Source of the DNA: Candidatus Gastranaerophilales bacterium
GTDB lineage: Bacteria; Cyanobacteriota; Vampirovibrionia; Gastranaerophilales; Gastranaerophilaceae
Length of the DNA: 64,000 nt
NCBI GenBank assembly: GCA_905235155.1
Contig: CAJOKJ010000003.1
Span: 35,142-99,141, forward strand
Direction of reading: 5' to 3'
A model generated the notes under the pieces. That model worked only from the letters and a program-made list of their open reading frames with translations, did no database searches and was not told the origin of the DNA. Positions 45,571 through 55,352 of the stretch are shown piece after piece. Position numbers and translations under genes: made by a program. Within the stretch, counting starts at the first letter, position 1. Every line of letters begins with the position of its first letter.

Positions 45571-47304
45571 ATGAATAAAACAGTAGCAAATTATATAAAA
45601 AAGAATTATTTAGAAATAGCAATAATATCGGTAATAACACTTGTTGCTCTGATTTTACGACTTTTATTACTGAAAAACTATGGTGATTTGTGGCTGGATG
45701 AATTGTATTCGTGGTATTTTTCAAGTCAAAAAACTGTATTTGAAACTGTTTTTGAACTATTGAAACAAGATTTACATGTGCCATTATATTTCATAATTTT
45801 ACATTTTTGGATGAAAATATTTGGTAACTCTGATATTTCAATGCATTTGTGTACATTGGCTTTGACGATTCCATTAATCCCGTTATCTTTTTATGTTGTA
45901 AAGAACATTTTTAATAAGACAGCAGCATATTTTGCGATATTAGCAATTACAATTAATGCTTTTTGTATCTATTATTCAATAGAAGTAAGGTTTTATGGCT
46001 TAGTGGTTGTGTTGGCTTTATCATCTGCATTTTTCTTTGTGAAAATGCTTGAAACTTTTGAAAAGAAGTATATAATAGGATTTTTAATCAGTCATGGACT
46101 TTTGTTATATACGTTTTCAATTACGCCTATATTAACATTTTGTTGTTGTTTGGTTGGTGGATTTTATGTTTTACGTGATAAAAAAGAATATTTGAAACAA
46201 TATTGCAAAATTTTTGGTATTGTTGTTGCAATTGCTATGCCAACAATATTATTTACCTTGTATAATTTTATTTTAATGAAAACGCAAACAATTTGTTCTT
46301 TTTCAAAGGATATTTATGTGTTTAATTGGTTGGTAATTTTGGATATTTTTGAAAATTTCTTTACAAATGATAACTACCAGCTTCTGACAGGGCAAATAAA
46401 TGTTTATTTAGGCTTTATTGATAAATTTCACTATTCTGACTATATAATATTTGTATTTTTACCATTGATAATAGGTATTGCAGGGTTTATAAGAAGTATT
46501 TTTTCAAAGGATAAAAATTTATACTTGTTTTTGTTTCCGTCGTTGCTATTTTTTATAATAACTTTGTTTATAGGTGCATTAGGCATAAATTCATTTTTAA
46601 CACGCTACGCTGCGATTATATATCCTGTGATTGTTTGTTCTGCTTTTTACGGATTGTCATTAATAAGACCAAAAACTTTATCTGTAATTTTATTTAGTTG
46701 CTTTTTATTGTTAAATTGTTCATTTTATTTTGTTGTAAAACGTAATATCTTTAGCATTAACAGAATAGCTTTGGGTAATTTACCAAATATCATGAGTACA
46801 TATATTATGCCGTTTGATGACGATTTAATTTTAATTCCATATTCTGAAAAAAGGGTCAAACGATATATAAAACATGGAAACGTGATATCTTTTAATTTTG
46901 ATGACGCGTTATTATTGAAAGATAAAGCATCAAAAGATTTTTATTTTGGTACTGATAAAGACGTTAATAGAAGCAATGTCAAAAAAATATTATATTCTTC
47001 GGTGCTAAGTGATAAACCTTATGAAAGATATGAAAAAAATCTGTACAATAAATATGTTTCAAAAATGAAAAAGGGACAAAAGTTTATAATAATTTCATTT
47101 AGAGATACTTTTACAATGCCATTAAATCTAAATTGGCAAATATTGAATGATAGAGAAGTATATAATAATGCAAATTTATTTACTCTCATAATGTCAAAAG
47201 TTTTGCGAGATAGTGTTCAAACAGCGGAAAAATATTTAGTGCAAAAAAATATTTATCATGACGAAACAGGTGAATATTCAATATATATTTACGAAAAACA
47301 ATAA
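45571..47304 (+). CDS. GT-C membrane glycosyltransferase, paralogue of the preceding gene
   Basis: This 577-residue membrane protein has the same architecture as its neighbour: 'GDLWLDELYSWYF' (catalytic Asp-Glu on the first loop), 'HVPLYFIILHFWMKIF' and 'YYSIEVRFYGLVVVLA'. It has about 12 hydrophobic helices and a soluble C-terminus of about 150 residues. The start at 45571 is chosen because it follows the previous stop closely; an earlier frame start at 45541 would overlap that gene. Sequence identity between the two is moderate, so the tandem pair is an old duplication. Donor and acceptor are unknown. Confidence 0.82.
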   Translation: MNKTVANYIKKNYLEIAIISVITLVALILRLLLLKNYGDLWLDELYSWYFSSQKTVFETVFELLKQDLHVPLYFIILHFWMKIFGNSDISMHLCTLALTIPLIPLSFYVVKNIFNKTAAYFAILAITINAFCIYYSIEVRFYGLVVVLALSSAFFFVKMLETFEKKYIIGFLISHGLLLYTFSITPILTFCCCLVGGFYVLRDKKEYLKQYCKIFGIVVAIAMPTILFTLYNFILMKTQTICSFSKDIYVFNWLVILDIFENFFTNDNYQLLTGQINVYLGFIDKFHYSDYIIFVFLPLIIGIAGFIRSIFSKDKNLYLFLFPSLLFFIITLFIGALGINSFLTRYAAIIYPVIVCSAFYGLSLIRPKTLSVILFSCFLLLNCSFYFVVKRNIFSINRIALGNLPNIMSTYIMPFDDDLILIPYSEKRVKRYIKHGNVISFNFDDALLLKDKASKDFYFGTDKDVNRSNVKKILYSSVLSDKPYERYEKNLYNKYVSKMKKGQKFIIISFRDTFTMPLNLNWQILNDREVYNNANLFTLIMSKVLRDSVQTAEKYLVQKNIYHDETGEYSIYIYEKQ

Positions 47305-47315
47305 TAGTTTTTTTG

Positions 47316-47324
47316 TGATAAAAT
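47316..47324 (+). promoter_or_regulatory. Extended -10 promoter of gatB
   Basis: TGATAAAAT (TGN plus TAAAAT) lies 23 bases before the gatB ATG, after a T-run. Confidence 0.5.
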
Positions 47325-47347
47325 AAAAGAAAACTTAGGAGAAAATA

Positions 47348-48790
47348 ATGGAAGATTTAAGAGAAAAATATGAAGTCGTGATAGGTTTGGAAGTTCACGC
47401 ACAATTAAAAACAAATTCAAAAATATTTGCACCTGACGGATGTGAATTCGGTAATGAACAAAATACGCAAATAAGCCCTATTACATTGGGTATGCCGGGT
47501 GTTTTGCCTGTTTTAAATAAGGCTGTTGTAGATATGGGTATTTTAACGGGTTTAGCATTAAACTGTGAAATTGCTGAAAAATGTAAATTTGACAGAAAAC
47601 AATATTTTTATCCTGATTTACCGAAAGGTTATCAAATTTCTCAATATGATGAACCGATTTGCGGTAAAGGATATTTAATGGTAAACGGCAAAAAAATTGG
47701 TATAACCAGAGCTCACCTTGAAGAAGATGCAGGAAAGTTGGTTCACGCAGGGGCTGACGGTCTTGCCGGTTCAAGTTATTCGCTTGTTGATTTGAACAGA
47801 GCCGGAACTCCGTTATTGGAAATTGTATCAGAACCTGATATGCGTTCACCGCAAGAAGCAAGACAATATATGGAAGAATTAAGAAACATTGTTCGCTACG
47901 TCGGAGTTTGTGACGGTAACTTAGAAGAAGGCTCAATGAGATGTGATGCCAACATTTCTATTATGCCAAAAGGTTCAACTAAATTCGGTACACGTGCTGA
48001 AATTAAAAACGTAAACAGCTTTAAAGCATTAGAAAGAGCTTTGGAATATGAAATTGACCGACAAATAGAGCTTGTTGAAGACGGTGAAGAAGTTGTGCAA
48101 GAAACAAGACTGTGGGATGATAATGCGGGTGTAACTCGTTCAATGCGTGGAAAAGAAGACGCTCATGATTACAGATATTTCCCTGAACCGGACTTGATGC
48201 CTCTTGAAATTTCAAGGGAATGGGTAGAAAAAATTAAATCGACTATGCCTGAATTACCTGAGCAAAAGCGTCAAAGATATATGGAACTTGGTTTAAGTGA
48301 ATATGATGCAAGTGTTGTTGTTGAACAAATGGATTTGGCTATGTTCTTTGATGAAGTGTTGAAATTAGGAGCTAATCCAAAAATTGCCGTAAACTTTTTA
48401 ATGGGTGAAATTTCAGCATACTTAAAAGAAGAAAAATTGTCTATCAATGAATCAAAATTAACTCCTGAAAACATGGTTGAATTAATTTCTCTAATTGAAA
48501 AAGCAACAATTTCAAATAATATAGGTAAACAAATTATTGTTGATATGTTAAAAGATGGAGAAAAAGCGTCTGTAATTGTTGAAAAGAAAGGCTTAAGTCA
48601 GATATCCGATACAGGTGCGATAAAAGAAATTGCACAAAAAATTATTGATGCAAATCCTTCACAGGTTGAAGCATACAGAGGCGGTAAAGATAAATTATTC
48701 GGCTTCTTTGTAGGTCAGGTAATGAAAGAAACAAAGGGCAGAGCAAACCCTCAAGCAGTTAACGAAATATTGAAAGAATTACTTGGTTAA
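47348..48790 (+). CDS. gatB: Asp-tRNA(Asn)/Glu-tRNA(Gln) amidotransferase subunit B
   Basis: This 480-residue subunit of GatCAB binds mischarged Glu-tRNA(Gln) or Asp-tRNA(Asn), phosphorylates the acid and amidates it with ammonia from GatA. Hallmarks are 'EVVIGLEVHAQLKTNSKIF' at the N-terminus, 'CKFDRKQYFYPDLPKGYQIS', 'HLEEDAGK' and 'LVDLNRAGTPLLEIVSEPD' in the kinase-like cradle. A helical middle domain and a YqeY-like tail ('KGRANPQAVNEILKELL') follow. Length is standard. TTAGGAG lies 8 bases before the ATG. gatA and gatC are not in the window. A SIS-domain gene follows after 16 bases. Confidence 0.97.
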   Translation: MEDLREKYEVVIGLEVHAQLKTNSKIFAPDGCEFGNEQNTQISPITLGMPGVLPVLNKAVVDMGILTGLALNCEIAEKCKFDRKQYFYPDLPKGYQISQYDEPICGKGYLMVNGKKIGITRAHLEEDAGKLVHAGADGLAGSSYSLVDLNRAGTPLLEIVSEPDMRSPQEARQYMEELRNIVRYVGVCDGNLEEGSMRCDANISIMPKGSTKFGTRAEIKNVNSFKALERALEYEIDRQIELVEDGEEVVQETRLWDDNAGVTRSMRGKEDAHDYRYFPEPDLMPLEISREWVEKIKSTMPELPEQKRQRYMELGLSEYDASVVVEQMDLAMFFDEVLKLGANPKIAVNFLMGEISAYLKEEKLSINESKLTPENMVELISLIEKATISNNIGKQIIVDMLKDGEKASVIVEKKGLSQISDTGAIKEIAQKIIDANPSQVEAYRGGKDKLFGFFVGQVMKETKGRANPQAVNEILKELLG

Positions 48791-48806
48791 TAAAGAGGTT
48801 TAGAAT

Positions 48807-49871
48807 ATGGGCTTATTTTCATCTAAAAAAACTTGCATGGATACAGAAATCCATGAGCAACCTCAAATTTTGGAAAAAATATTGAAGGAATATGTTTCTG
48901 ATAAAGGAATAATAACTTTTGATATGCCAAATGATATAAAAAAAGTTGTTTTGGTTGCAAGCGGGTCATCTTATCACTGTGCAAGATTTGGTGCTGATTT
49001 GTTCGGTAAAATTGCGAATGTTTCCGCAAGAGCAATTTATTCAAGCGAATATTTATTAAAGCCAAAAGCACCTGATGATGAAGATATTTTGTATATATTT
49101 ATAACACAATCAGGTGAAACGAGTGATACATTAAGAGCCGCAAAACGTGCAAAACAAATGAATATGAAAATTGCGTGTATTACGAATAACAGCAAATCAT
49201 CAATTTGTCAGTATGCAGATTATACGGTAAGCTGCTTTGCGGGCATTGAAAAAAGTATTGCCGCAACAAAATCTTTTACTGCTCAAATGTTATGTGTTAC
49301 GCTAATTGCTTTTAAATATGCACAAATGCGTGATGTGGATGTTTTAGAACATATACAAAATCTTACAACCTTGCCGAGAGTTATTAAAGAAACTTTTGAT
49401 ATGAGTAAGAAGATAAAGCAGCTTGCAAATATGCTTAAAAAAGAAAAACATTTTATAATTACTGCTGACGGCATTTCTTATGCAATGGCAAAAGAAGCAG
49501 CATTAAAAATACAGGAAACATCTTATTTGTATGTTACGGCAATAATTTTAGGCGAATTTATGCACGGGCATGTCGCAGTATTAAATAATAAAATGCCGCT
49601 AGTATATATTTCAGCATCAGGTGTATCTTATTCTGCGGCAAAAAATCTTGAAAAAATTAAAAAAGACTATAATCCGCCAATTTATATTATAGGTCGTTCA
49701 CACGAAAGAATTACACCAAATTTCAACATAACAATAGATAATGAAGATGCGATATTGAGAATGTTCTCTAATGCGGTAGTAGTACAAATGCTTGCTTTGG
49801 AAATTGCAAAATCAATGGGTAGAAATGTTGATAAGCCAAAAGGGTTGGTAAAAGTTGTTACTGAAAATTAG
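48807..49871 (+). CDS. SIS-domain sugar isomerase, GlmS-like without glutaminase domain
   Basis: This 354-residue protein corresponds to the isomerase half of glucosamine-6-phosphate synthase. The opening 'CMDTEIHEQPQILEKIL' matches the GlmS linker. SIS domain 1 has 'VVLVASGSSYHCARFGADLF' and 'IFITQSGETSDTLRAAKRAK'; SIS domain 2 has 'ALKIQETSYLYVTAIILGEFMHGHVAVL'-like residues (about 232-260). The N-terminal glutaminase with its Cys1 is absent, so it cannot use glutamine by itself. It may deaminate or isomerise amino-sugar phosphates (AgaS/FrlB/NagB-type role). It follows gatB by 16 bases. The exact substrate is unknown. Confidence 0.85.
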   Translation: MGLFSSKKTCMDTEIHEQPQILEKILKEYVSDKGIITFDMPNDIKKVVLVASGSSYHCARFGADLFGKIANVSARAIYSSEYLLKPKAPDDEDILYIFITQSGETSDTLRAAKRAKQMNMKIACITNNSKSSICQYADYTVSCFAGIEKSIAATKSFTAQMLCVTLIAFKYAQMRDVDVLEHIQNLTTLPRVIKETFDMSKKIKQLANMLKKEKHFIITADGISYAMAKEAALKIQETSYLYVTAIILGEFMHGHVAVLNNKMPLVYISASGVSYSAAKNLEKIKKDYNPPIYIIGRSHERITPNFNITIDNEDAILRMFSNAVVVQMLALEIAKSMGRNVDKPKGLVKVVTEN

Positions 49872-49982
49872 TTATTGTAGCAAAATGTAAATGCTATTTT
49901 AAAATGAGGTGGGGCTTTATCAATTTTTTCATTGAGTGTGTTTTATACATTATATAGATGTACCAGAAAGGAGTAATGATAT

Positions 49983-50546
49983 ATGTCAAATAATAATGTT
50001 CAAACAATAAAAATAGGTGGAGTAACTTTTAACAAATCAGATGTAAAATCTTCCGAAGTAGTTGAAAAAGATGGTAAAAAGATGAATAGTGTATTTTTAC
50101 AAGATGGTACACATGTAGAGTTTCCAACTCAATCTGCCAATAATGAATCCTCTATTTCTCAACATAATGCAACTTATAAAGTATGTAATCAAGGAATTCT
50201 GCACGCAACAGTAGAAGAAATGGAAGATCCAACAAAAAAGGTAACTGATTTTCATAGAATATCAGGTGCAACTATAACAGGTACAGAAAATGAAGATACA
50301 TATAACTTGTATGGTTGTTCAAATTCAAAAGTTGATGTATCTCAAAAAGATGGAAAAGCAGATATTGTAAGAGATTCAAAAGATCATACAGGTTCTTTAT
50401 TTGGCGGTACTGATTGGACACATGATAATAATACCTTTAAATTAGGTGAATCTGATAATGCAACTGTTACACAAGATACTTTTTTACCAAAAAATAAAAA
50501 ATATAAAGGTGAAGGAACTTATAATTCAGGAACCGGTAACAAATAA
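49983..50546 (+). CDS. Hypothetical protein
   Basis: This 187-residue hydrophilic protein lacks a signal peptide or membrane segment. It is rich in Asn, Asp, Lys, Ser and Thr, with strand-like patterns such as 'VQTIKIGGVTFNKSDVKS', 'SGATITGTENEDTYNLYGC' and 'SDNATVTQDTFLP'. This suggests a small beta-structured or repeat protein, perhaps a beta-solenoid. Two cysteines are present. GAAAGGAG precedes the ATG. It has its own terminator. No family is recognised. Confidence 0.65.
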   Translation: MSNNNVQTIKIGGVTFNKSDVKSSEVVEKDGKKMNSVFLQDGTHVEFPTQSANNESSISQHNATYKVCNQGILHATVEEMEDPTKKVTDFHRISGATITGTENEDTYNLYGCSNSKVDVSQKDGKADIVRDSKDHTGSLFGGTDWTHDNNTFKLGESDNATVTQDTFLPKNKKYKGEGTYNSGTGNK

Positions 50547-50565
50547 AAATAAACTTAAAAATAAA

Positions 50566-50597
50566 AAAAAATCGGCTTGTATAAGCCGATTTTTTTT
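50566..50597. terminator. Bidirectional terminator between convergent genes
   Basis: AAAAAATCGGCTT pairs with AAGCCGATTTTTT across GTAT. It serves the 49983 gene on the plus strand, and its right end touches the stop of the AsmA-like gene on the minus strand. Confidence 0.9.
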
Positions 50598-53500
50598 ATT
50601 TACTCAAATTAGGTAAATTATTAATAAAATCTGCAACACCGTTACTATTTTGTCTTGTTGTTGGTGTAGTTGTTGGAGTTGACGCAGGTTGCTGAATATT
50701 TATAACTTTATTAATAACATTTTGTGTTGTTGTTTTAACTGTTTGAACTGCTTGTTGAGCATTTTGTTGAATAACGCTTCCTTTGGAATTTGCAGGTGTT
50801 GTTGTATTTGTAGTGTCTGCTTTTGGTGTTGCCAGCCATTTGAAAGATTTTACTGATGATGTTGAATCCACTTTTCCGTCAATGATAACCTTATACTCTT
50901 TTGTGTTTTGCTGTGAAGGATATAAATCAGGCAATAAACTTAAATTTTCACCTGCAGGATTTGTAGTCATTTGATTTATTAATGATGATGTAACAGGACC
51001 TATTTTTGGTATTGATGCTATTAAACTGTTAACAGAAAAATTACCGATGGGTCCAAGTACTTCAACAACTTCATCAGATAGTCTTCCAAGAGCGGTTATT
51101 TGTGCATAATTTGTTAATATATTGTATTTCCCTGTAATATACATACTCATTGCAGGTCCTGAAGTTTGAATTTTATCCAGCAAAGCCCAACCGTTTCTTA
51201 ATGTAATTTGACCTTTTATGTATTTAAAATCACCGGTCTTTTTAACTTTTACCGCACCTGCAACAGCACCCATTGTGGTTTTAAATACGTTATTTGCTAA
51301 AATGTTTTGTGCATACAGTAAGTTCTCCAATTTACCTAATGTACCCATTTGACCGTTTGAAACTTGGAAATTTACATTACCTTTAAGACTTTGTATAATT
51401 TGTTCTTCTGTCAGTCCTCTTGTTGTTATATCCATTGCATCAAAGTCAAGTGAACCTTCCATAAGGTTATTAACACCTGTGCAAGCATAAGTTGCGGATA
51501 GTGCTGCAAGATTTCGACCTTGCATGTTTATTGCAGAATTTGAATATAATAAATTGTAAATTACATTTCCTGCAATTTTGCCACCATAAGCAATACCTTC
51601 TATGTTGTTTAATTTGAAAATATTATTGTGTAAATTAAAATCAGAAGTTATATTTGTTGCAACAATTGTGCCTGACGAAATTCTGTCAACTTTTGCCTTT
51701 CCGTTTGCAATAGTAATTCCTGCATCTGTTCCCGGAGCCATAGCATTTTGAGGTAAGTTATTTAGCATTTGAGTAAGTGTATCTGCATTGATGTTTGTTG
51801 CATTAAATTCCATAGATTTAATATAGATACCTTTATTCAGATTACTATTCATTGTTGCTATAATATTCATTGAAGAATCGGCAACATTTGCTTGTCCGCA
51901 ATAAATATCAATAAGATTTTTTGTAGCATTAACTGTAATATTTTTAGCAGTTGTTTGAAGGGTTGGAATTGATGCATTAGGTATATTTATTAATCCTGTA
52001 ATAGTAGGATTTGTTGTTGTTCCGTTTATATTAATATCACCCTTTATTTGAACTTTTGAATTTTTAAATCCGGGAATAGATATTATAGCTTGATTTGGAA
52101 TAGAAATATTTAAACTGTTTATATTTTGTACTTTTCCTGTAAGGTTTGAAATGGAACCTTTTGCATAAAGAACTTTTGATGAGCCTGCAAGGTTAGAATT
52201 AAAATTACTGCCTAAACTTTTATTTACGGAATGAGCATTAATGCTGATATCATTGATTTTTAAAATGTTATTTTCAATCAGCATAGAGGCATTAATTAAT
52301 GACGTTTTTCCTTGTAGTGAACTTATATCAACCAAAGACAAATAATTTGTGTTGTTTGCCATAATTTGCCCGTTGATGTTTTGAACTTTATCATTACCCG
52401 TAATTTTTACTGCTATTGGAAGTCTTCCCGCTGCATTTATTGTATTTCTTATGCTTTTATCCAAAGAATTTTTGATATCAACTGCACCAAGCATACCGTT
52501 TGCGGTTATATCAATATTCATTTTAGATGTTGTGTAGTCTTTAATTTTTCCTAAGATATTAATTTTAGAGTTGTTTAAGTTTACATAAACATTATCAAGA
52601 TTAATGTCTTTTTCGTTAAAACTGATTTTAGAGTTTGGCACTGAAAAAGTCGGAAGTCCTGATAATGATATTTTTAATCCTTTAATTAGACCTGTACCAT
52701 TTGTTTTGATACCATCTGTTTCTGCTTCAACTTTTGCTTGTGATAAAATTACACCGGCTTTGTTTGGTTTGTTGTATATATTGATATTTGAAATATCTAC
52801 ATTAATTTGAGGTTTTATTTTGTCCAACTTACCTTTAACAATACCATTTAATGTTATTGAGCCTGAATTTATATTATTTTCTTTGAGCAAATTTAGTTGT
52901 CCTAAGGAAACCAAAGCGGCTTTTAATGGTATTTTATCCGCAAGTATTCTTAAATTTGCATAAGCATTAGTATCAACAGCACCTGTTAAAGATAGCGGTG
53001 AACCGTTAAAATTTGCACTTGCTTGTTTTATATCAATTTTATTACCGGAAAAGTCAATATTTGCTTGGATATTTTTTAAGGCAACTTTATATATATTATA
53101 GTAAATATTTGCATCGGCAATTTTTAAAAAACCGCCTGAATTTATTGTTTTGAAGTCACTTTTAATATTAAAATCAGCATTGATAACACCATTTGCCTGT
53201 AAACCATTGATATCACTTAATCCGATAGCGTTTAACGACGCATTGATTAATGCGAATATACTTTTTAATTCTAAGTGATTACTTTTTACATTCAAGTTAA
53301 TATATTGCTTTTTACCATACTGAAACAATCCGTCAATAGTTGCTTTTTCGTTGCTTCCTGTATATAAATCGGACAGTATTTTAATCATATTTCCGTCAGC
53401 ACCTAAATCAATTCTGCTATTCGGCAATTGTTTTCCTTGAATTTTAACGGATAAATTTTGAATACTTACTGTACCGTATGTTTTTAAATCATTTAATGAA

Positions 53501-54285
53501 CCTTTCAATTTTAAATTTGCATAAATACTTGCAGTTAAATTAAATCTATAAATATTATTTAAAATATCTATGATATTTACTTTTTCAGTAGTTGTTTCGT
53601 TTGTTTGTTGTACCGTAAAATCAGGCATTACGTGAGAAGTTAAGTCTACATCATAATCGAATTGTTTTCTATCTTGTAAAAGAACTTCACCCGTTGCTTT
53701 TAATCTTATTTTTTTATTTAAATGAAAGTCTGTAACTGTAAAATCAGAACCTTTTATTGCATATTTTTTATTTGTTAAAATATCAATTATTGTTATTGAA
53801 TATTTACCTGCCGAGATATTAGGCATATTTTCGGACAGCTTAAAACCATAAGGCAGTTCAGCAGTTTGTCCTGCTTTAGTTTTGTCTTGCGGAATATATT
53901 TTTCAAGTGTAAATGCTCCGTCTTTTTCTACTCCCAGCCTTGCGATGATTTTTTCAACAGAAACTTTATCTATTTTTATTTGTTTTATGAACAGATAAGG
54001 AATTGATACAGTTACATCAAGGTTATCTATCTGTGCAAATTTTTTACCTGATTTGTAAAAACCGTTTATTTTTCCTATTTTTGCACCTGCGGATAAATTC
54101 CATGTTGTTGAAATACTTATATTTTCGGCTTTTATAATTAATCCTTGCTGAGCGTTATCATCGTCATTGAGTTCATAAGTATAATCATCAAATTTTACAA
54201 CGGCAGGTACTATGAATAAGAAAGCCAGATATAGTATAATTAATAATACACAAACAGTTATAGATATAAATTTTAAGGCTTTCAT
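50596..54285 (-). CDS. Large AsmA-like envelope protein
   Basis: This 1229-residue protein has a single N-terminal membrane helix (residues 5-28, 'FISITVCVLLIILYLAFLFI') followed by more than 1,000 residues of repeated beta strands with 'G.i.i.n..i.i' patterns. This is typical of AsmA/TamB-type bridge proteins that move phospholipids between inner and outer membranes. A conserved AsmA C-terminal region is visible at about residues 990-1120 ('LKGNVNFQVSNGQMGTLGKL' and 'ITALGRLSDEVVEVLGPIGN'). The last ~100 residues are Thr/Pro/Gln-rich and probably unstructured. AAGGGG precedes the ATG. It follows tsaD by 9 bases and is probably co-transcribed with it. Confidence 0.8.
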   Translation of the reverse strand: MKALKFISITVCVLLIILYLAFLFIVPAVVKFDDYTYELNDDDNAQQGLIIKAENISISTTWNLSAGAKIGKINGFYKSGKKFAQIDNLDVTVSIPYLFIKQIKIDKVSVEKIIARLGVEKDGAFTLEKYIPQDKTKAGQTAELPYGFKLSENMPNISAGKYSITIIDILTNKKYAIKGSDFTVTDFHLNKKIRLKATGEVLLQDRKQFDYDVDLTSHVMPDFTVQQTNETTTEKVNIIDILNNIYRFNLTASIYANLKLKGSLNDLKTYGTVSIQNLSVKIQGKQLPNSRIDLGADGNMIKILSDLYTGSNEKATIDGLFQYGKKQYINLNVKSNHLELKSIFALINASLNAIGLSDINGLQANGVINADFNIKSDFKTINSGGFLKIADANIYYNIYKVALKNIQANIDFSGNKIDIKQASANFNGSPLSLTGAVDTNAYANLRILADKIPLKAALVSLGQLNLLKENNINSGSITLNGIVKGKLDKIKPQINVDISNINIYNKPNKAGVILSQAKVEAETDGIKTNGTGLIKGLKISLSGLPTFSVPNSKISFNEKDINLDNVYVNLNNSKINILGKIKDYTTSKMNIDITANGMLGAVDIKNSLDKSIRNTINAAGRLPIAVKITGNDKVQNINGQIMANNTNYLSLVDISSLQGKTSLINASMLIENNILKINDISINAHSVNKSLGSNFNSNLAGSSKVLYAKGSISNLTGKVQNINSLNISIPNQAIISIPGFKNSKVQIKGDININGTTTNPTITGLINIPNASIPTLQTTAKNITVNATKNLIDIYCGQANVADSSMNIIATMNSNLNKGIYIKSMEFNATNINADTLTQMLNNLPQNAMAPGTDAGITIANGKAKVDRISSGTIVATNITSDFNLHNNIFKLNNIEGIAYGGKIAGNVIYNLLYSNSAINMQGRNLAALSATYACTGVNNLMEGSLDFDAMDITTRGLTEEQIIQSLKGNVNFQVSNGQMGTLGKLENLLYAQNILANNVFKTTMGAVAGAVKVKKTGDFKYIKGQITLRNGWALLDKIQTSGPAMSMYITGKYNILTNYAQITALGRLSDEVVEVLGPIGNFSVNSLIASIPKIGPVTSSLINQMTTNPAGENLSLLPDLYPSQQNTKEYKVIIDGKVDSTSSVKSFKWLATPKADTTNTTTPANSKGSVIQQNAQQAVQTVKTTTQNVINKVINIQQPASTPTTTPTTRQNSNGVADFINNLPNLSK

Positions 54286-54294
54286 TTTATCCCC

Positions 54295-55329
54295 TTATCT
54301 TTTAATCCTTGAAAAAACTTCTGCTTCAATGTCATCATAAGATTTTGTAAAGAAATAAGCACAGGATGCAACCATTGCCGCATTATCCGTACAATATTTC
54401 ATTTCAGGAGCATTAACTCTTATACCATCATTTTCAAGTTCAAACATTTTTCTTCTTATTTCGCTGTTTGCTGCAACTCCGCCTGCGATTACCGCTTGCT
54501 TATATCCGGTTTCTTTTAGTGCAAGTTTTACTTTTTTAATTAAAGTTGAACTTACACATTCTTGAAAAGATGCACAAATATCATTTATAGGTAGTTCTTG
54601 TCCGTCAAAAGATTTTACAAGTCGTAAAACAGCAGTTTTTAAACCGCTAAAGCTGAAATTATATCCTTCAACCTTACCTTCAGGTAATTTAAATGCTTTA
54701 GGGTTTCCTTCTTTTGCAAGTTTATCAAGAGTTGCTCCTCCGGGATATGCCAGTCCCATAAGTCTTGCAACCTTATCATACGCTTCACCTACTGCATCAT
54801 CAATGGTTTCACCCATAATCTCTATATCCGAATTTGATTTTACATTTAAAATTTGTGTGTGACCTCCACTTACCAAAAGGGCAATAAATGGAGGCTTAAT
54901 ATCAGTATTTAGGTAATTTCCGCTTATATGTCCGTATAAGTGATTAATGCCAATGAAAGCTTTATCGTATATTAAAGCCATTGTTTTTGCAGCATTAAGT
55001 CCTACAAGCAGGCATCCTACAAGTCCGGGCCCTGCCGTTCCTGCAAAGGCATCTATTTGTTCAGGTTTTATATTTGCCTGTTCAAATGCTTCCATAATTA
55101 CGGGATTAATGCTTTCTAAATGCTCTCTTGCCGCAATTTCAGGTATAACACCGCCATATTTTGCGTGTGTTTTTATTTGAGAAGCAACAACATTGGATAG
55201 TACTTCACGACCATTTTTTACAATAGCACAAGCAGTTTCATCACAACTTGATTCTATTGCCATTATTAAGTTATCGGCACCTTCTCCGATTTGAACTTCT
55301 TTACCTGTAAAAAGCGATTTTTTTCTCAT
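54295..55329 (-). CDS. tsaD: tRNA N6-adenosine threonylcarbamoyltransferase TsaD
   Basis: This 344-residue enzyme transfers threonylcarbamoyl to A37 of ANN-decoding tRNAs together with TsaB and TsaE. Motifs are 'MAIESSCDETACAIV', the metal-binding 'INHLYGHISGNYL' (two His), 'LLVSGGHTQIL' and 'VIAGGVAANSEIRRKM'. The chosen start at 55329 lies at the edge of a 26-bp palindrome with the -10 box directly upstream, which predicts a leaderless message. It gives ~22 extra residues before the usual start of the fold. The internal Met before AIESS is an alternative, but its ribosome binding site is 16 bases away. It diverges from obg by 20 bases. Confidence 0.93.
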   Translation of the reverse strand: MRKKSLFTGKEVQIGEGADNLIMAIESSCDETACAIVKNGREVLSNVVASQIKTHAKYGGVIPEIAAREHLESINPVIMEAFEQANIKPEQIDAFAGTAGPGLVGCLLVGLNAAKTMALIYDKAFIGINHLYGHISGNYLNTDIKPPFIALLVSGGHTQILNVKSNSDIEIMGETIDDAVGEAYDKVARLMGLAYPGGATLDKLAKEGNPKAFKLPEGKVEGYNFSFSGLKTAVLRLVKSFDGQELPINDICASFQECVSSTLIKKVKLALKETGYKQAVIAGGVAANSEIRRKMFELENDGIRVNAPEMKYCTDNAAMVASCAYFFTKSYDDIEAEVFSRIKR

Positions 55330-55352
55330 ATTTGTATTATAATACAAATATG
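55327..55352. promoter_or_regulatory. 26-bp perfect palindrome: divergent, possibly leaderless tsaD/obg promoter
   Basis: The 13-base arm CATATTTGTATTA is followed directly by its reverse complement. The outer CAT/ATG triplets are the start codons of tsaD and obg. The centre contains TATAAT on both strands (plus strand 55338-55343, minus strand 55341-55336). A start about 7 bases beyond each -10 falls on the A of each ATG, so both mRNAs may lack a 5' leader. No ribosome binding site fits in the 20 bases between the starts. Confidence 0.65.

Noticed and set aside
55332..55350. TTG starts adding the same six residues to TsaD and Obg
   Set aside because: They result from the palindrome; the usual Obg start and the symmetric ATG codons explain both genes better.
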